Below, piece after piece: positions 9,358-17,238 of a stretch of DNA of 36,737 nucleotides (its first letter is position 1; each line of letters begins with the position of its first letter). The notes under the pieces are model-generated. The model made no database searches. It was not told the DNA's origin and worked only from the letters and a program-made list of their open reading frames with translations. Position numbers and translations under genes: made by a program. Source of the DNA: JAZDFC01 sp043808235 (lineage in GTDB: Bacteria > Bacteroidota > Ignavibacteria > Ignavibacteriales > Melioribacteraceae); contig JAZDFC010000030.1 in assembly GCA_043808235.1 (NCBI GenBank), positions 1 through 36,737 on the forward strand, read 5' to 3'.

Positions 9358-9647
9358 TGTCATCAGTTGAAGAAATAAAAAATATTATCCATAAAAACAA
9401 AGAAGGATTCAGTAAAAAATATTTCGTTTCTGAGATCGGGATATTCGGTTCTTACTCAAGAGGAGATCAGAATACCGACAGCGATATTGACATTATTGTT
9501 TCTTTTACGAGACCAATCGGTTTGGAATTTATCGATCTTGCCGAAGAATTAGAATCGTTACTTGGGCACAAAGTTGATCTCGTTTCAAAGAAAGGAATCA
9601 AGCCGTTATACTATCGCGAAATAGAGAAAGAGATTATGTATGTCTAA
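9357..9647 (+). CDS. Minimal nucleotidyltransferase (MNT) antitoxin-type protein
   Basis: A small pol-beta superfamily nucleotidyltransferase of 96 residues. The GSx10DxD signature is intact: G31-S32 in IFGSYSRG, then D43 and D45 in SDIDII, with a third acidic residue at D74 (KVDLVS). Proteins of this kind are usually the antitoxin of HEPN/MNT modules and silence the HEPN RNase by adding AMP. It starts on the menB stop codon, and its own stop overlaps the ATG of a HEPN-like frame (ATGTCTAA), the usual order for such a module. Because the HEPN partner is truncated, this gene may now be an orphan antitoxin whose catalytic residues remain. Confidence 0.85.
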   Translation: MSSVEEIKNIIHKNKEGFSKKYFVSEIGIFGSYSRGDQNTDSDIDIIVSFTRPIGLEFIDLAEELESLLGHKVDLVSKKGIKPLYYREIEKEIMYV

Positions 9648-9765
9648 AAGAATAAATGAAATTCTTTTAGCGGAAATATTTGAATCCATTGAATTAATTG
9701 ATAAGTACACCAAGAATTACACAAAACAAAAAAACTGCCAAAAACATGATACAAACAAATACTAA
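9640..9765 (+). pseudogene. Remnant of a HEPN (DUF86-type) toxin gene
   Basis: A 41-codon frame starting at the ATG that overlaps the MNT stop codon by eight bases. Its first ~28 residues (MSKRINEILLAEIFESIELI then DKYTKNYT) match the N-terminal helix of DUF86-type HEPN toxins paired with MNT proteins. Full proteins have roughly 110-140 residues with an RxxxxH RNase motif toward the C-terminus. Here the frame loses that similarity and stops after a short unrelated tail, inside which menA begins at 9746. The toxin is therefore broken by a 3' deletion and can have no RNase activity. The similarity call rests on pattern recognition over a short stretch. Confidence 0.65.
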
Positions 9766-10645
9766 CGATATTTCTAAACTTGAAATCTGGATTCTCGCTG
9801 CTCGTCCCAAAACATTATTGGCGGCATTTGTGCCCGTGATAATAGGCTCGTCCATCGCTTTTCATGATAATAAATTTAATTGGCTAGCATTTGTATTTGC
9901 TTTGATTAGTGCGATTCTAATTCAGGCCGGCACAAATTTCGTGAATGATCTTTACGATTTCTTGCACGGCACCGATAAGAAGGAGAGGCTGGGACCTCCG
10001 CGGGCGTTAGCTTCAGGTTTCCTTTCTGTTCGAGAAATGAAATACGGTATCGTTGCAATTTTTACTGCTGCATTTTTGTTCGGATTATATCTCGTCCATC
10101 TCGGTGGTTTGCCCATCCTTGCTATCGGGATACTTTCCATCATCGCCGGTATTCTTTATACTGCCGGTCCATTCCCATTTGCTTACAATTCACTCGGCGA
10201 TATTTTTGTTTTCCTTTTTTTCGGATTTATTGGCACCGCCGGCACTTACTATGTTCACACTCAACAGTTAACCTATCTTGTATTTTGGGCGTCAGTCCCG
10301 GTTGGAGCCTTGATTACAAATATTCTCGTCGTAAATAATTATCGCGACAGAAATGAAGATAGAATCAACGGGAAAAATACTCTTGCTGTAAAATTCGGAG
10401 AAAGATTTACACGATTCCAATATTTTTCATTTATGATTCTATCCTATCTAATTCCCATGATAGTATATTTTACTTTCAAGAAAAGTTTGTTGGTTTTTCT
10501 TCCAATGATAACAATCCCTCTTTCTGTAAAGCTAATAAAAATGATTTACACTCTCGAAGGGAGAGAGTTAAATAAAACATTGGAACTCACAGCAAAGCTC
10601 TCTCTGATTTACGGATTGTTGTTCGCAATTGGTATTCTTTTATAA
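9746..10645 (+). CDS. menA: 1,4-dihydroxy-2-naphthoate polyprenyltransferase
   Basis: An integral-membrane UbiA-superfamily prenyltransferase that attaches the isoprenoid side chain to DHNA, releasing CO2, to form demethylmenaquinone. Both aspartate-rich motifs are present: NDLYDFLHGTDKKE in the first cytoplasmic loop and NNYRDRNEDRINGKNTLAVKFG in the second. About eight or nine hydrophobic helices span the rest. The ATG at 9746 (MIQTNTND) gives 299 residues, a normal length; an in-frame TTG at 9698 would run through the HEPN remnant and is rejected. The gene starts inside the toxin remnant, so the deletion that broke the toxin placed menA directly behind it. Confidence 0.93.
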   Translation: MIQTNTNDISKLEIWILAARPKTLLAAFVPVIIGSSIAFHDNKFNWLAFVFALISAILIQAGTNFVNDLYDFLHGTDKKERLGPPRALASGFLSVREMKYGIVAIFTAAFLFGLYLVHLGGLPILAIGILSIIAGILYTAGPFPFAYNSLGDIFVFLFFGFIGTAGTYYVHTQQLTYLVFWASVPVGALITNILVVNNYRDRNEDRINGKNTLAVKFGERFTRFQYFSFMILSYLIPMIVYFTFKKSLLVFLPMITIPLSVKLIKMIYTLEGRELNKTLELTAKLSLIYGLLFAIGILL

Positions 10646-10696
10646 CTGCAATCGGCCGGCGAGAACCGATTATTCATTACGACAGGATTTTTTTTA

Positions 10697-12157
10697 ATGC
10701 TTCGAATCGATTATACAAAAGATTGGTTGAATGAGAATTGTTCAATACATCCCGGTAAAATTTTCATAATTACTAACGCACGAAAACTTTCCTTTGCTGC
10801 TTTTGAAAATATCGTTAACCAGTACTTCGTTTTTTTAAAGAGTAAAATTAATGAGGGCGATTTCACTGTTTTGCTGTTAAATAATTCTATCGAATTTATT
10901 GCAGTAATTTTAGCTCTGTGGCGATTAAAAACGATTCCCGTTCCCCTAAACACAAAATCAACCGCAAGTGAAATCAACTCCATAATTTCAAAGCATTCTT
11001 TTCCACATCTAATTTCCGGTACTGAATATAATTCCATTGAGATAGATACATGCAATAAAATAGTTTTACCTTCATGGGGCGACTCAACAATTACTGCTGA
11101 ATATAATACTGAGGTAACCCCATCAAAAACTTCTGTAGTGATTTTTACTTCCGGCTCCAGTTCAACTCCCAAAGGTGTTATTCATACTTTCGATTCTTTA
11201 TATTGCAGCGCTGCCGGTGTTGAATCAGTTATCAATCATTCCGAAAATGATTTGTGGCTCGCGAGTCTTCCTTTCTATCACATTGGCGGATTCGCGATAA
11301 TCGTGCGCGCATTACTATCTGGCTCAACCATTGTTATCCCTGATAAAATTTCAGCAGATTGTGTAATCGAATCGATTGAAAACTACAAACCCACTCTGAT
11401 ATCATTAGTCCCAACAGTAGTAAAACAAATTCTTGATAAAAGAATTGCTCCTCACAATGAATTGAAAGCGGTGTTCGTAGGAGGAGGACCATCCCAAGAT
11501 AGTATAATCCGGGAATTTTATTTTGCAGGTTGGAAGCCGATAAAAGTCTATGGCTCCACGGAAACCGGTTCAATGGTTACTGCTTTACCTACTAAAGATA
11601 TTGAATCAAAGTCATCTTCTTCGGGCAAGGCGATATTAATTAACAAAATCCTTATTTTAAATAAGGAAGGCGACGAAGTGCCTGCGAATGAAATTGGGGA
11701 AATAGTAGTTGAATCCACAACGCTTGCAAAAGGATACTTAAATGATCCTGAACTCACTTCAAAAAAATTTCGAACTGGAAAATATTTTACAGGGGATTTC
11801 GGCTATCTTGATGAATATGATTTTTTGTTTGTCGTATCACGTCGGGAAGATTTAATTATTTCCGGTGGAGAAAATATAAGTCCCAAAGAAATTGAAATGA
11901 TCCTTCTTTCGCATGAAAAAATTGTTGACGCAGTTGTTTTCGGAATTCACGATGAATTGTGGGGACAATCTCCAGTTGCTGCTATAGTTCCTCGAAAAGA
12001 TGCTACTGTTGAAGAAAATGATTTGAAATCGTTTTTGAAGGAGAGAGTAGCAGCTTATAAAATCCCGAAAAGAATTTTCATTTTAGACAAACTGCCGAGG
12101 AATGAGCTCGGTAAAATCCAAAAAGCACAACTAAAAAAAATACTCAACCTTGAATAG
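10697..12157 (+). CDS. menE: o-Succinylbenzoate-CoA ligase
   Basis: An adenylate-forming acyl-CoA synthetase, assigned as MenE, which activates o-succinylbenzoate for MenB. It has the AMP-binding P-loop FTSGSSSTPKGVIHTF, the YGSTETGSM motif, TGDFGYLDE, the hinge region SRREDLIISGGENISPKEIE and the catalytic lysine near the C-terminus in LPRNELGKIQ. The 486-residue length is right for MenE, and the men-gene context selects it from the large superfamily. The last 14 bases overlap the convergent thioesterase gene. No menC, whose product makes the substrate, is found beside it. Confidence 0.92.
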   Translation: MLRIDYTKDWLNENCSIHPGKIFIITNARKLSFAAFENIVNQYFVFLKSKINEGDFTVLLLNNSIEFIAVILALWRLKTIPVPLNTKSTASEINSIISKHSFPHLISGTEYNSIEIDTCNKIVLPSWGDSTITAEYNTEVTPSKTSVVIFTSGSSSTPKGVIHTFDSLYCSAAGVESVINHSENDLWLASLPFYHIGGFAIIVRALLSGSTIVIPDKISADCVIESIENYKPTLISLVPTVVKQILDKRIAPHNELKAVFVGGGPSQDSIIREFYFAGWKPIKVYGSTETGSMVTALPTKDIESKSSSSGKAILINKILILNKEGDEVPANEIGEIVVESTTLAKGYLNDPELTSKKFRTGKYFTGDFGYLDEYDFLFVVSRREDLIISGGENISPKEIEMILLSHEKIVDAVVFGIHDELWGQSPVAAIVPRKDATVEENDLKSFLKERVAAYKIPKRIFILDKLPRNELGKIQKAQLKKILNLE

Positions 12158-12545
12158 ACTGCAATCCAATGAGCAATTCGGCAGTAAGCTCCGTTTTTTG
12201 AAAATCCTCTTTTCTCACAAGCACATGAACTGTTTTTACTATGGCTCTAATATTATTCTGAAGATCAATGAACTCATACGTTAATTCGAAGGATGTTGAT
12301 TTGATCGAAGTTGCTTTTATCACAACATTCAGCTCATCTCCGGGTTTGATGACTGCATAATAATTGGCTTCTGTATGAACAATCGGTAAGATCAATTCTT
12401 CATCGTTGAAATAATTCCGTTCCATCCTGAAACTTCTTAACAACGCTTCGTAAGCATCATGTGCCATGAAGAATATATTGCCGAAGAACAGTACTCCTGC
12501 CGGATCAGCATGATGAAAGTTAATTGTGCAGTCATAAATAAACAT
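12144..12545 (-). CDS. Hotdog-fold acyl-CoA thioesterase, possible DHNA-CoA hydrolase
   Basis: A 133-residue 4-hydroxybenzoyl-CoA thioesterase-like protein. The N-terminal HHADPAGVLFFGNIFFMAHDAYE stretch contains the conserved aspartate (in ADPAG) followed by the long central helix of the hotdog fold. The ATG at 12545 is chosen because the family begins just before this motif; the frame extends upstream to 12635 without conserved sequence. It sits tail to tail with menE (14-base overlap). Hydrolysis of DHNA-CoA is the step otherwise unassigned in this cluster and is done by hotdog enzymes in cyanobacteria and others, so that role is a reasonable inference. A general acyl-CoA thioesterase remains possible. 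Confidence 0.82.
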   Translation of the reverse strand: MFIYDCTINFHHADPAGVLFFGNIFFMAHDAYEALLRSFRMERNYFNDEELILPIVHTEANYYAVIKPGDELNVVIKATSIKSTSFELTYEFIDLQNNIRAIVKTVHVLVRKEDFQKTELTAELLIGLQSIQG

Positions 12546-12769
12546 ATTCGTACCGTTAAATTGAAATTGTGCTTGTAAATATAGTACGATAATTTGATAC
12601 TCTGCCAATGCAAATCCTATTATATTCGCAATCAAACTGTGGAATAAATCTAAGACTTTTAATCATGCAAAGGCATCTGTTTCCTTAAATTATACCTCCA
12701 TTTTTTGCATTCAATTTTACTTGTCTTTTGCTTAGTTTTCGTCCCGTAAATTTTAAATAAGCATGAGAA

Positions 12770-14092
12770 ATGAGTAAAAAAACGTCAGTAATATATATCT
12801 GTTTGTCATTATTCACCGGGCTTTTGTTCGCACAGTATTCGCCGGAGATACAAAAAACATATCATAAAAATGGTAAACTCAAATCGGAAGGTACATACGT
12901 TAACGGTTTGAAAGAAGGAGAGTACAAAGAGTATCACGAGAACGGACAACTTTGGAAGAGATGGAATTTTATCAACGGATTGGAGGAAGGAATTTCGTAT
13001 TGGTACTTTGAAGACGGTACGCTGAGTATGGAATGGAATTATGTTCACGGTAAACTTGAAGGCGTTTCCAAATGGTATTTTGAGACGGGAGAACTTTGGT
13101 CGCAACCGGCGTATCGAAACAATATTCAAACAGGAATTACAACCACTTATTATAAAAGCGGCGCTGTGCAGGGAATGTGGAATTACGAGAATGGTCAATT
13201 GAACGGTATCTCAAAAATATTTTTTGAAAACGGTAAACTTGAGGTTGAGAAAAAATTTGTAAACGGTAAACTTAACGGCATAAGCAAAGTTTATTATGAT
13301 TTTGGAGTCGTGGCACTCGAGGCATTTTACAAAGACGATGAGCTTGATGGGATTTCATACTTGTACTATCCTGATAAATCTATTAAGGTGATAGATACTT
13401 ATGTTCGAGGACAATTAGTAAAGCGTGTACGGTACGATATAGTTGGCAAGTTTGATAAGGTTGAGGAAAGCTTCGAAGATTTTCATCCCAACGGCACTAT
13501 GCAGTCATCCACAAATTTTAAACAAGGAAAGAAAGAAGGGATTCAAAATTATTTTTACGACAGCGGCTATCTCCAGAAATTCGAGAAATTTAAAGATGAT
13601 CTTGCGGATAGTATTGTTATTGCATTTTATGAAGGTGGAATTGCCGCTTCGAAAACAAGTTACAGCAACGGCTTAAAGAACGGAAAGGCTTTTGAATATA
13701 ACGAGGAAGGTGTATTAACAACCGAGATGAATTTTATGAACGACATGTTGGATGGTTCAATTATCTCGTTCTACCCAACCGGAGAAAGAGAATCGGAAAA
13801 ATTTTATAAGGAAGGGAAACTACACGGCAGTGCAAAATACTATTATAAAAGCGGCAAATTATGGGCCGAGGAAAAATATTTAAACGGATTGAAGGATGGG
13901 ATATCAACTTGGTATTTTGAAAACGGAGAGATATCTGATTACTGCGTGTACACGAACAATTTACTTAGCGGAAAGTTCTATTCATATTACGAAAGCGGTA
14001 AACTAAAACGCGAAGCCGATTACCATGAAGGCGCGATAACGAAGGAAATTCTTTACGACTTAAACGGGAATCTAATTAAGCGTGAAAATTGA
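12770..14092 (+). CDS. Secreted MORN-variant repeat protein (YwqK-like)
   Basis: An exported protein built almost wholly of MORN_2-type repeats. A signal peptide (VIYICLSLFTGLLFA) is followed by about 16 copies of a 24-residue unit of the form Y-Y/F-x-x-G-x-L...Y-x-N-G-x-x-x-G, for example YYKSGKLWAEEKY then LNGLKDGIS. The array runs from about residue 30 to the C-terminus and is disturbed around residues 205-235, where one spacer is longer. No catalytic domain and no membrane anchor or sorting tail are visible. Such arrays are common in Bacteroidota-related genomes, often annotated as toxin-antitoxin YwqK components, but the function is unknown. It stands alone between divergent and convergent neighbours. 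Confidence 0.85.
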   Translation: MSKKTSVIYICLSLFTGLLFAQYSPEIQKTYHKNGKLKSEGTYVNGLKEGEYKEYHENGQLWKRWNFINGLEEGISYWYFEDGTLSMEWNYVHGKLEGVSKWYFETGELWSQPAYRNNIQTGITTTYYKSGAVQGMWNYENGQLNGISKIFFENGKLEVEKKFVNGKLNGISKVYYDFGVVALEAFYKDDELDGISYLYYPDKSIKVIDTYVRGQLVKRVRYDIVGKFDKVEESFEDFHPNGTMQSSTNFKQGKKEGIQNYFYDSGYLQKFEKFKDDLADSIVIAFYEGGIAASKTSYSNGLKNGKAFEYNEEGVLTTEMNFMNDMLDGSIISFYPTGERESEKFYKEGKLHGSAKYYYKSGKLWAEEKYLNGLKDGISTWYFENGEISDYCVYTNNLLSGKFYSYYESGKLKREADYHEGAITKEILYDLNGNLIKREN

Positions 14093-14122
14093 ACCCGGAT
14101 TTGTTCATTTTTACCGTGACAA

Positions 14123-15769
14123 CTATTTCCGAAACGGTTCAAAAAAGACTGAGAAAGTAGATCCCTTCCCTTTCTCGCTGGCAACCTCGATATATGCATT
14201 GTTAAGCTCGGCATATTTTTTAACGAGTGATAATCCCAGTCCGTTCCCGTCATAAGTGCGGGTATAACCGGTTTCTTCCTGAGAAAAATTTTCGAAGATA
14301 TGCGGTAGATATTCTTTTGAGATTCCTATCCCCGTGTCCTTTACTTCAACTTTAATTTTTTCGTTTACCATAGAAACCGAGATCCAGACCCTTCCTTCGA
14401 GTGTATATTTAATAGCATTTTCAATCAGGTTAATAAGCATCTGCGCAACAGTATATCCGTCTCCCAGAATTAACGTGTTACACGTATTTAAGTAATACCG
14501 GAGAGTAATATTCTTATTGTCAGCCTGGTATTTAAACTCATTCACAATAAACTCAAGGATATCCTTGTTCAAATCAATTTTAGAAAAGGACGGCTTATAA
14601 GTCCCCGTCTGAACTTCGGAAACGTTTAAAAGCAAATCTATTGTTCGAATTAATCTTCTGCCGCCACTGTCAATAATTTGAAAACTCTCCCTCAAATCTT
14701 CGTTCACTTTATCGCGTAGTTCCTCCCTCAGTAGAGAATTAAAACTAAGTATCGAATTTATTGGGGTTCTTATTTCATGCGACATCTGCGCTAAAAATTC
14801 CGATTTAATTCTATTCGAATCTTCCGCCCGCATCCGTGCTTCGATAAGTTCTTTCTCGTATTTTTTTCTCTCGATGTACCGGGCTACCTGCTGTGAAATC
14901 AGCTCCAATATTTTTTTATCATTTTCATTAAATGCTTTCAGACTCTCATAGGATTGAAGCGCCAGAACGCCTATCCCCTTACCGTTTAAATGAAGGGGAA
15001 TACCAAGATAGATCACAGGCATTTCTCCATACTGCTCAAGAGCATTAGCCTCAATCAGATTTGCGATCTCCGAATTCGAAAGCAAAACCGCCTTACCCGT
15101 CTTTAATATGTATGCTGTAATTCCCTTATTGTTTTTAGCATCAAAAATAATACTATCATCGTCATCCTTCTCATCTATCAAGAACGGGAAAGAAATGGAA
15201 TCATCCTCCTCATTATATAGAGCAATGTAAAAATTATTTGCAGGCATTATCTGGGCAATTGCATCATGTATAGCCTTGTAAAGTTCTTCTGAAGATTTTG
15301 CCATTCCTGCTTCGCGGGAGATCCTCATCGCAGCCGAAAAAGCTAATTCATAATAATATTTCTCGGATATATCGGTAAATGTAGAAATAGCGTACGAATT
15401 ATTTTCCTGATCTATTATTTTTTTTGATGCAATTTGCGCGATGAAATTTGAACCGTCCTTCCTGAAAACTTTAAATTCGGCTTTCACGCTTTTAAAGTTA
15501 TCCATTACCTGATGATGCATTTTGAATGCATTATCCTTTGCTAATGGGTCGAGAACAAACATGAAATGATTATTCATAAGTTCCTCTTTTTCATATCCGA
15601 AAAGATTACAGTAAGTTTGATTGACTCCGCAAATATTCCCTTCCGAATTAAGAATACAGATCCCGATCTCTGCAGTTTCAAAGACGGAATTAAGCCATGT
15701 GGCAGGAATATTAAATTCCTGTTCGCTAAAGTGGATAATATTATCCACCCAGGGTTTGTTGTTTTTCAT
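14123..15769 (-). CDS. Cytosolic PAS-GAF sensor histidine kinase
   Basis: A soluble hybrid-less sensor kinase of 548 residues. A PAS domain (about residues 15-130, with GICILNSEGNICGVNQTYCNLFG) is followed by a GAF domain (about 165-300, ending in the helix before KKYEKELIEARMRAEDSNRIKSEF). The HisKA phosphorylation site is H331 in FLAQMSHEIRTPINSI. The HATPase domain shows the N box NLIENAIKY, DTGIGIS and GNGLGLSLVKK. No transmembrane segment or receiver domain is present, and no response regulator gene lies nearby, so it is an orphan kinase in this window. The start codon is preceded by a purine run (AGAGAGAGA). Confidence 0.92.
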   Translation of the reverse strand: MKNNKPWVDNIIHFSEQEFNIPATWLNSVFETAEIGICILNSEGNICGVNQTYCNLFGYEKEELMNNHFMFVLDPLAKDNAFKMHHQVMDNFKSVKAEFKVFRKDGSNFIAQIASKKIIDQENNSYAISTFTDISEKYYYELAFSAAMRISREAGMAKSSEELYKAIHDAIAQIMPANNFYIALYNEEDDSISFPFLIDEKDDDDSIIFDAKNNKGITAYILKTGKAVLLSNSEIANLIEANALEQYGEMPVIYLGIPLHLNGKGIGVLALQSYESLKAFNENDKKILELISQQVARYIERKKYEKELIEARMRAEDSNRIKSEFLAQMSHEIRTPINSILSFNSLLREELRDKVNEDLRESFQIIDSGGRRLIRTIDLLLNVSEVQTGTYKPSFSKIDLNKDILEFIVNEFKYQADNKNITLRYYLNTCNTLILGDGYTVAQMLINLIENAIKYTLEGRVWISVSMVNEKIKVEVKDTGIGISKEYLPHIFENFSQEETGYTRTYDGNGLGLSLVKKYAELNNAYIEVASEKGKGSTFSVFFEPFRK

Positions 15770-15796
15770 TCTCTCTCTCTTAATTGCGCAAACAAA

Positions 15797-15822
15797 ATAA
15801 TAGTTTACAACACAACTATTAT
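15797..15822. promoter_or_regulatory. Candidate operator upstream of the histidine kinase
   Basis: A perfect 9-base inverted repeat, ATAATAGTT and AACTATTAT with an 8-base spacer, lies 28-53 bases upstream of the kinase start. This is the right size and place for a dimeric regulator's site. It is AT-rich, so chance cannot be excluded. Confidence 0.35.
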
Positions 15823-15955
15823 CGAATTTTAAATTATTTAGTTTACTATTTTGTTTAATTTTTTAGGACTTTATTAGGATAGGATTTATCCAATAATTAA
15901 TCTCCAGTCTTGATTTACATTTATTTTCGCTTTTTTTTAAATCCGTTAATACGGA

Positions 15956-16411
15956 TTATCCTAAAATTTGCGACTTCCGCCTGATAGATATGATTTGAGG
16001 AGTAACCTTATTCATTTTTAACTTACCTGCATGTAAAAATATAGCCCCGAAATAAATACTAATTAGAATCAGTCCGAGAAAAAAAGAAAAGACCTCTTTT
16101 AAACCAGAAAGTTCGAATAGGTGCATGCCGGCAAAAATTCCTCCGACAAATAATAACAATGGTACTCCATATAAAAGAAAAGAAGTGGCTAATAATTTCT
16201 TGCCCTCTATCGATATAGTAACTTCATCTCCCGGGGCTGCATTAAATTTATCGTCAACCCGTAATGTTTTAAAACTATTATCTTTACCCGGTTTACACAA
16301 AATCTTTGCCGAGCACTCTTCGCAATTTGCTGAATCAACAATCGCTATATCAGCGATGCCGTTATGTGAATCAATAACAATTCCTTTTTCAATTAATTCT
16401 TCGTCGTACAT
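15956..16411 (-). CDS. rseC: RseC/MucC-like SoxR-reducing system protein
   Basis: A 151-residue inner-membrane protein of the RseC/MucC family. An N-terminal cytoplasmic part carries a cysteine cluster (CEECSAKILCKPG, residues about 30-42) and is followed by two transmembrane helices (LLATSFLLYGVPLLLFVGGIFAG and FSFFLGLILISIYFGAIFLHAG). RseC proteins accompany Rnf complexes and are thought to help electron transfer or assembly, as in SoxR reduction. It is the last gene of the Rnf operon, 19 bases after rnfB. The family is clear; the role here is inferred from context. Confidence 0.87.
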   Translation of the reverse strand: MYDEELIEKGIVIDSHNGIADIAIVDSANCEECSAKILCKPGKDNSFKTLRVDDKFNAAPGDEVTISIEGKKLLATSFLLYGVPLLLFVGGIFAGMHLFELSGLKEVFSFFLGLILISIYFGAIFLHAGKLKMNKVTPQIISIRRKSQILG

Positions 16412-16430
16412 TCTCTATTAAAACTGCAAT

Positions 16431-17234
16431 CTAATTTTCGTATAACTTTCCAATAGCTTTTGTTGAGCATTTATCAAATGGGATCTTGCTTTCGTCAAAT
16501 TTGTCGTAATTGATGACGCCGAGATTGTTTACCATCTCAATTCCGCCATCCGATTTACGCGCACATATTCCGCAACCTAAACAAGAGACGGTACAAACTT
16601 CCTTCGAAGTTTTAGGGTCATCGTGATTTTTGCAGAAGACAAATACATTTCTATCAATTGGGTGCATCTCGATAATATTCCGGGGACATACTTTAGCACA
16701 ATTACCACAGCCTGTGCACAATTCATCAATTACTTCCGGCAAACCATTTTCATTCATAAACATTGCACCGAATGGGCAAGCCTCGACACAATCGCCGCCA
16801 CCAAGGCATCCGTAATAACAAAGTTTATCCCCGCCTGAAACTACAGCCATAGCCGAACAGTTTAACGGACCATAATAATTGGCAAACTTTTTTACGGCTT
16901 CACTGTTTCCGCCGCGGCATAAAATCCTCGGGACCATCTTAACAACGGAACCCGCTTCTACACCCATCAGCTCTGCAATTTTTTTTGCAGTATCGCTGCC
17001 GCCAACAGGGCATGCAGTAACCGAAGCATTACCTTCGACAATATTAACCGCGAGGTCGTAGCATCCTGCTCTTCCGCACCCGCCGCAGTTTACGCCGGGA
17101 AGAACTTCATTTATTTGTCCGATGAGCGGATTTTCTTCTACCCGTAATTTCATATCGGCATATGCTAACCCGCCGGCTAAAAGAAGACCTAATCCACCCA
17201 TCGTTGCAATGGCTAAAATTAATGTTGCATCCAT
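16431..17234 (-). CDS. rnfB: Rnf electron transport complex subunit B (iron-sulfur)
   Basis: The ferredoxin-interacting subunit of the Rnf complex, anchored by one N-terminal helix (LILAIATMGGLGLLLAGGLAYA). Next comes the ASKHA-like cysteine-rich module with VNCGGCGRAGC and a later TACPVGG cysteine. It is followed by ferredoxin-type cysteine sets CLGGGDCVEACP and CTGCGNCAKVCP. The final set, CTVSCLGCGICARKS, lacks the closing CP, and the tail has only one more cysteine (C256). The ATG at 17234 gives 267 residues; the longer frame to 17330 merely re-reads the apbE 3' end. It lies 4 bases after apbE and 19 bases before rseC. Confidence 0.93.
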   Translation of the reverse strand: MDATLILAIATMGGLGLLLAGGLAYADMKLRVEENPLIGQINEVLPGVNCGGCGRAGCYDLAVNIVEGNASVTACPVGGSDTAKKIAELMGVEAGSVVKMVPRILCRGGNSEAVKKFANYYGPLNCSAMAVVSGGDKLCYYGCLGGGDCVEACPFGAMFMNENGLPEVIDELCTGCGNCAKVCPRNIIEMHPIDRNVFVFCKNHDDPKTSKEVCTVSCLGCGICARKSDGGIEMVNNLGVINYDKFDESKIPFDKCSTKAIGKLYEN

Positions 17235-17238
17235 ATTT

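Noticed and set aside
9710..9722. 13-base word CCAAGAATTACAC shared with the palindrome at 23632-23644
   Set aside because: In the HEPN remnant it fits the expected coding sequence (YTKNYT), so the match is probably chance and does not mark the deletion point.
9698..9745. Upstream TTG extension of menA
   Set aside because: The added 16 residues come from the HEPN remnant read in another frame; MenA proteins start shortly before the first helix, as the ATG at 9746 gives.
15940..15957. AATCCG-TTAATA-CGGATT hairpin over the rseC stop codon as a terminator
   Set aside because: The T-run lies on the wrong side for the - strand transcript, and the stem is only six base pairs.
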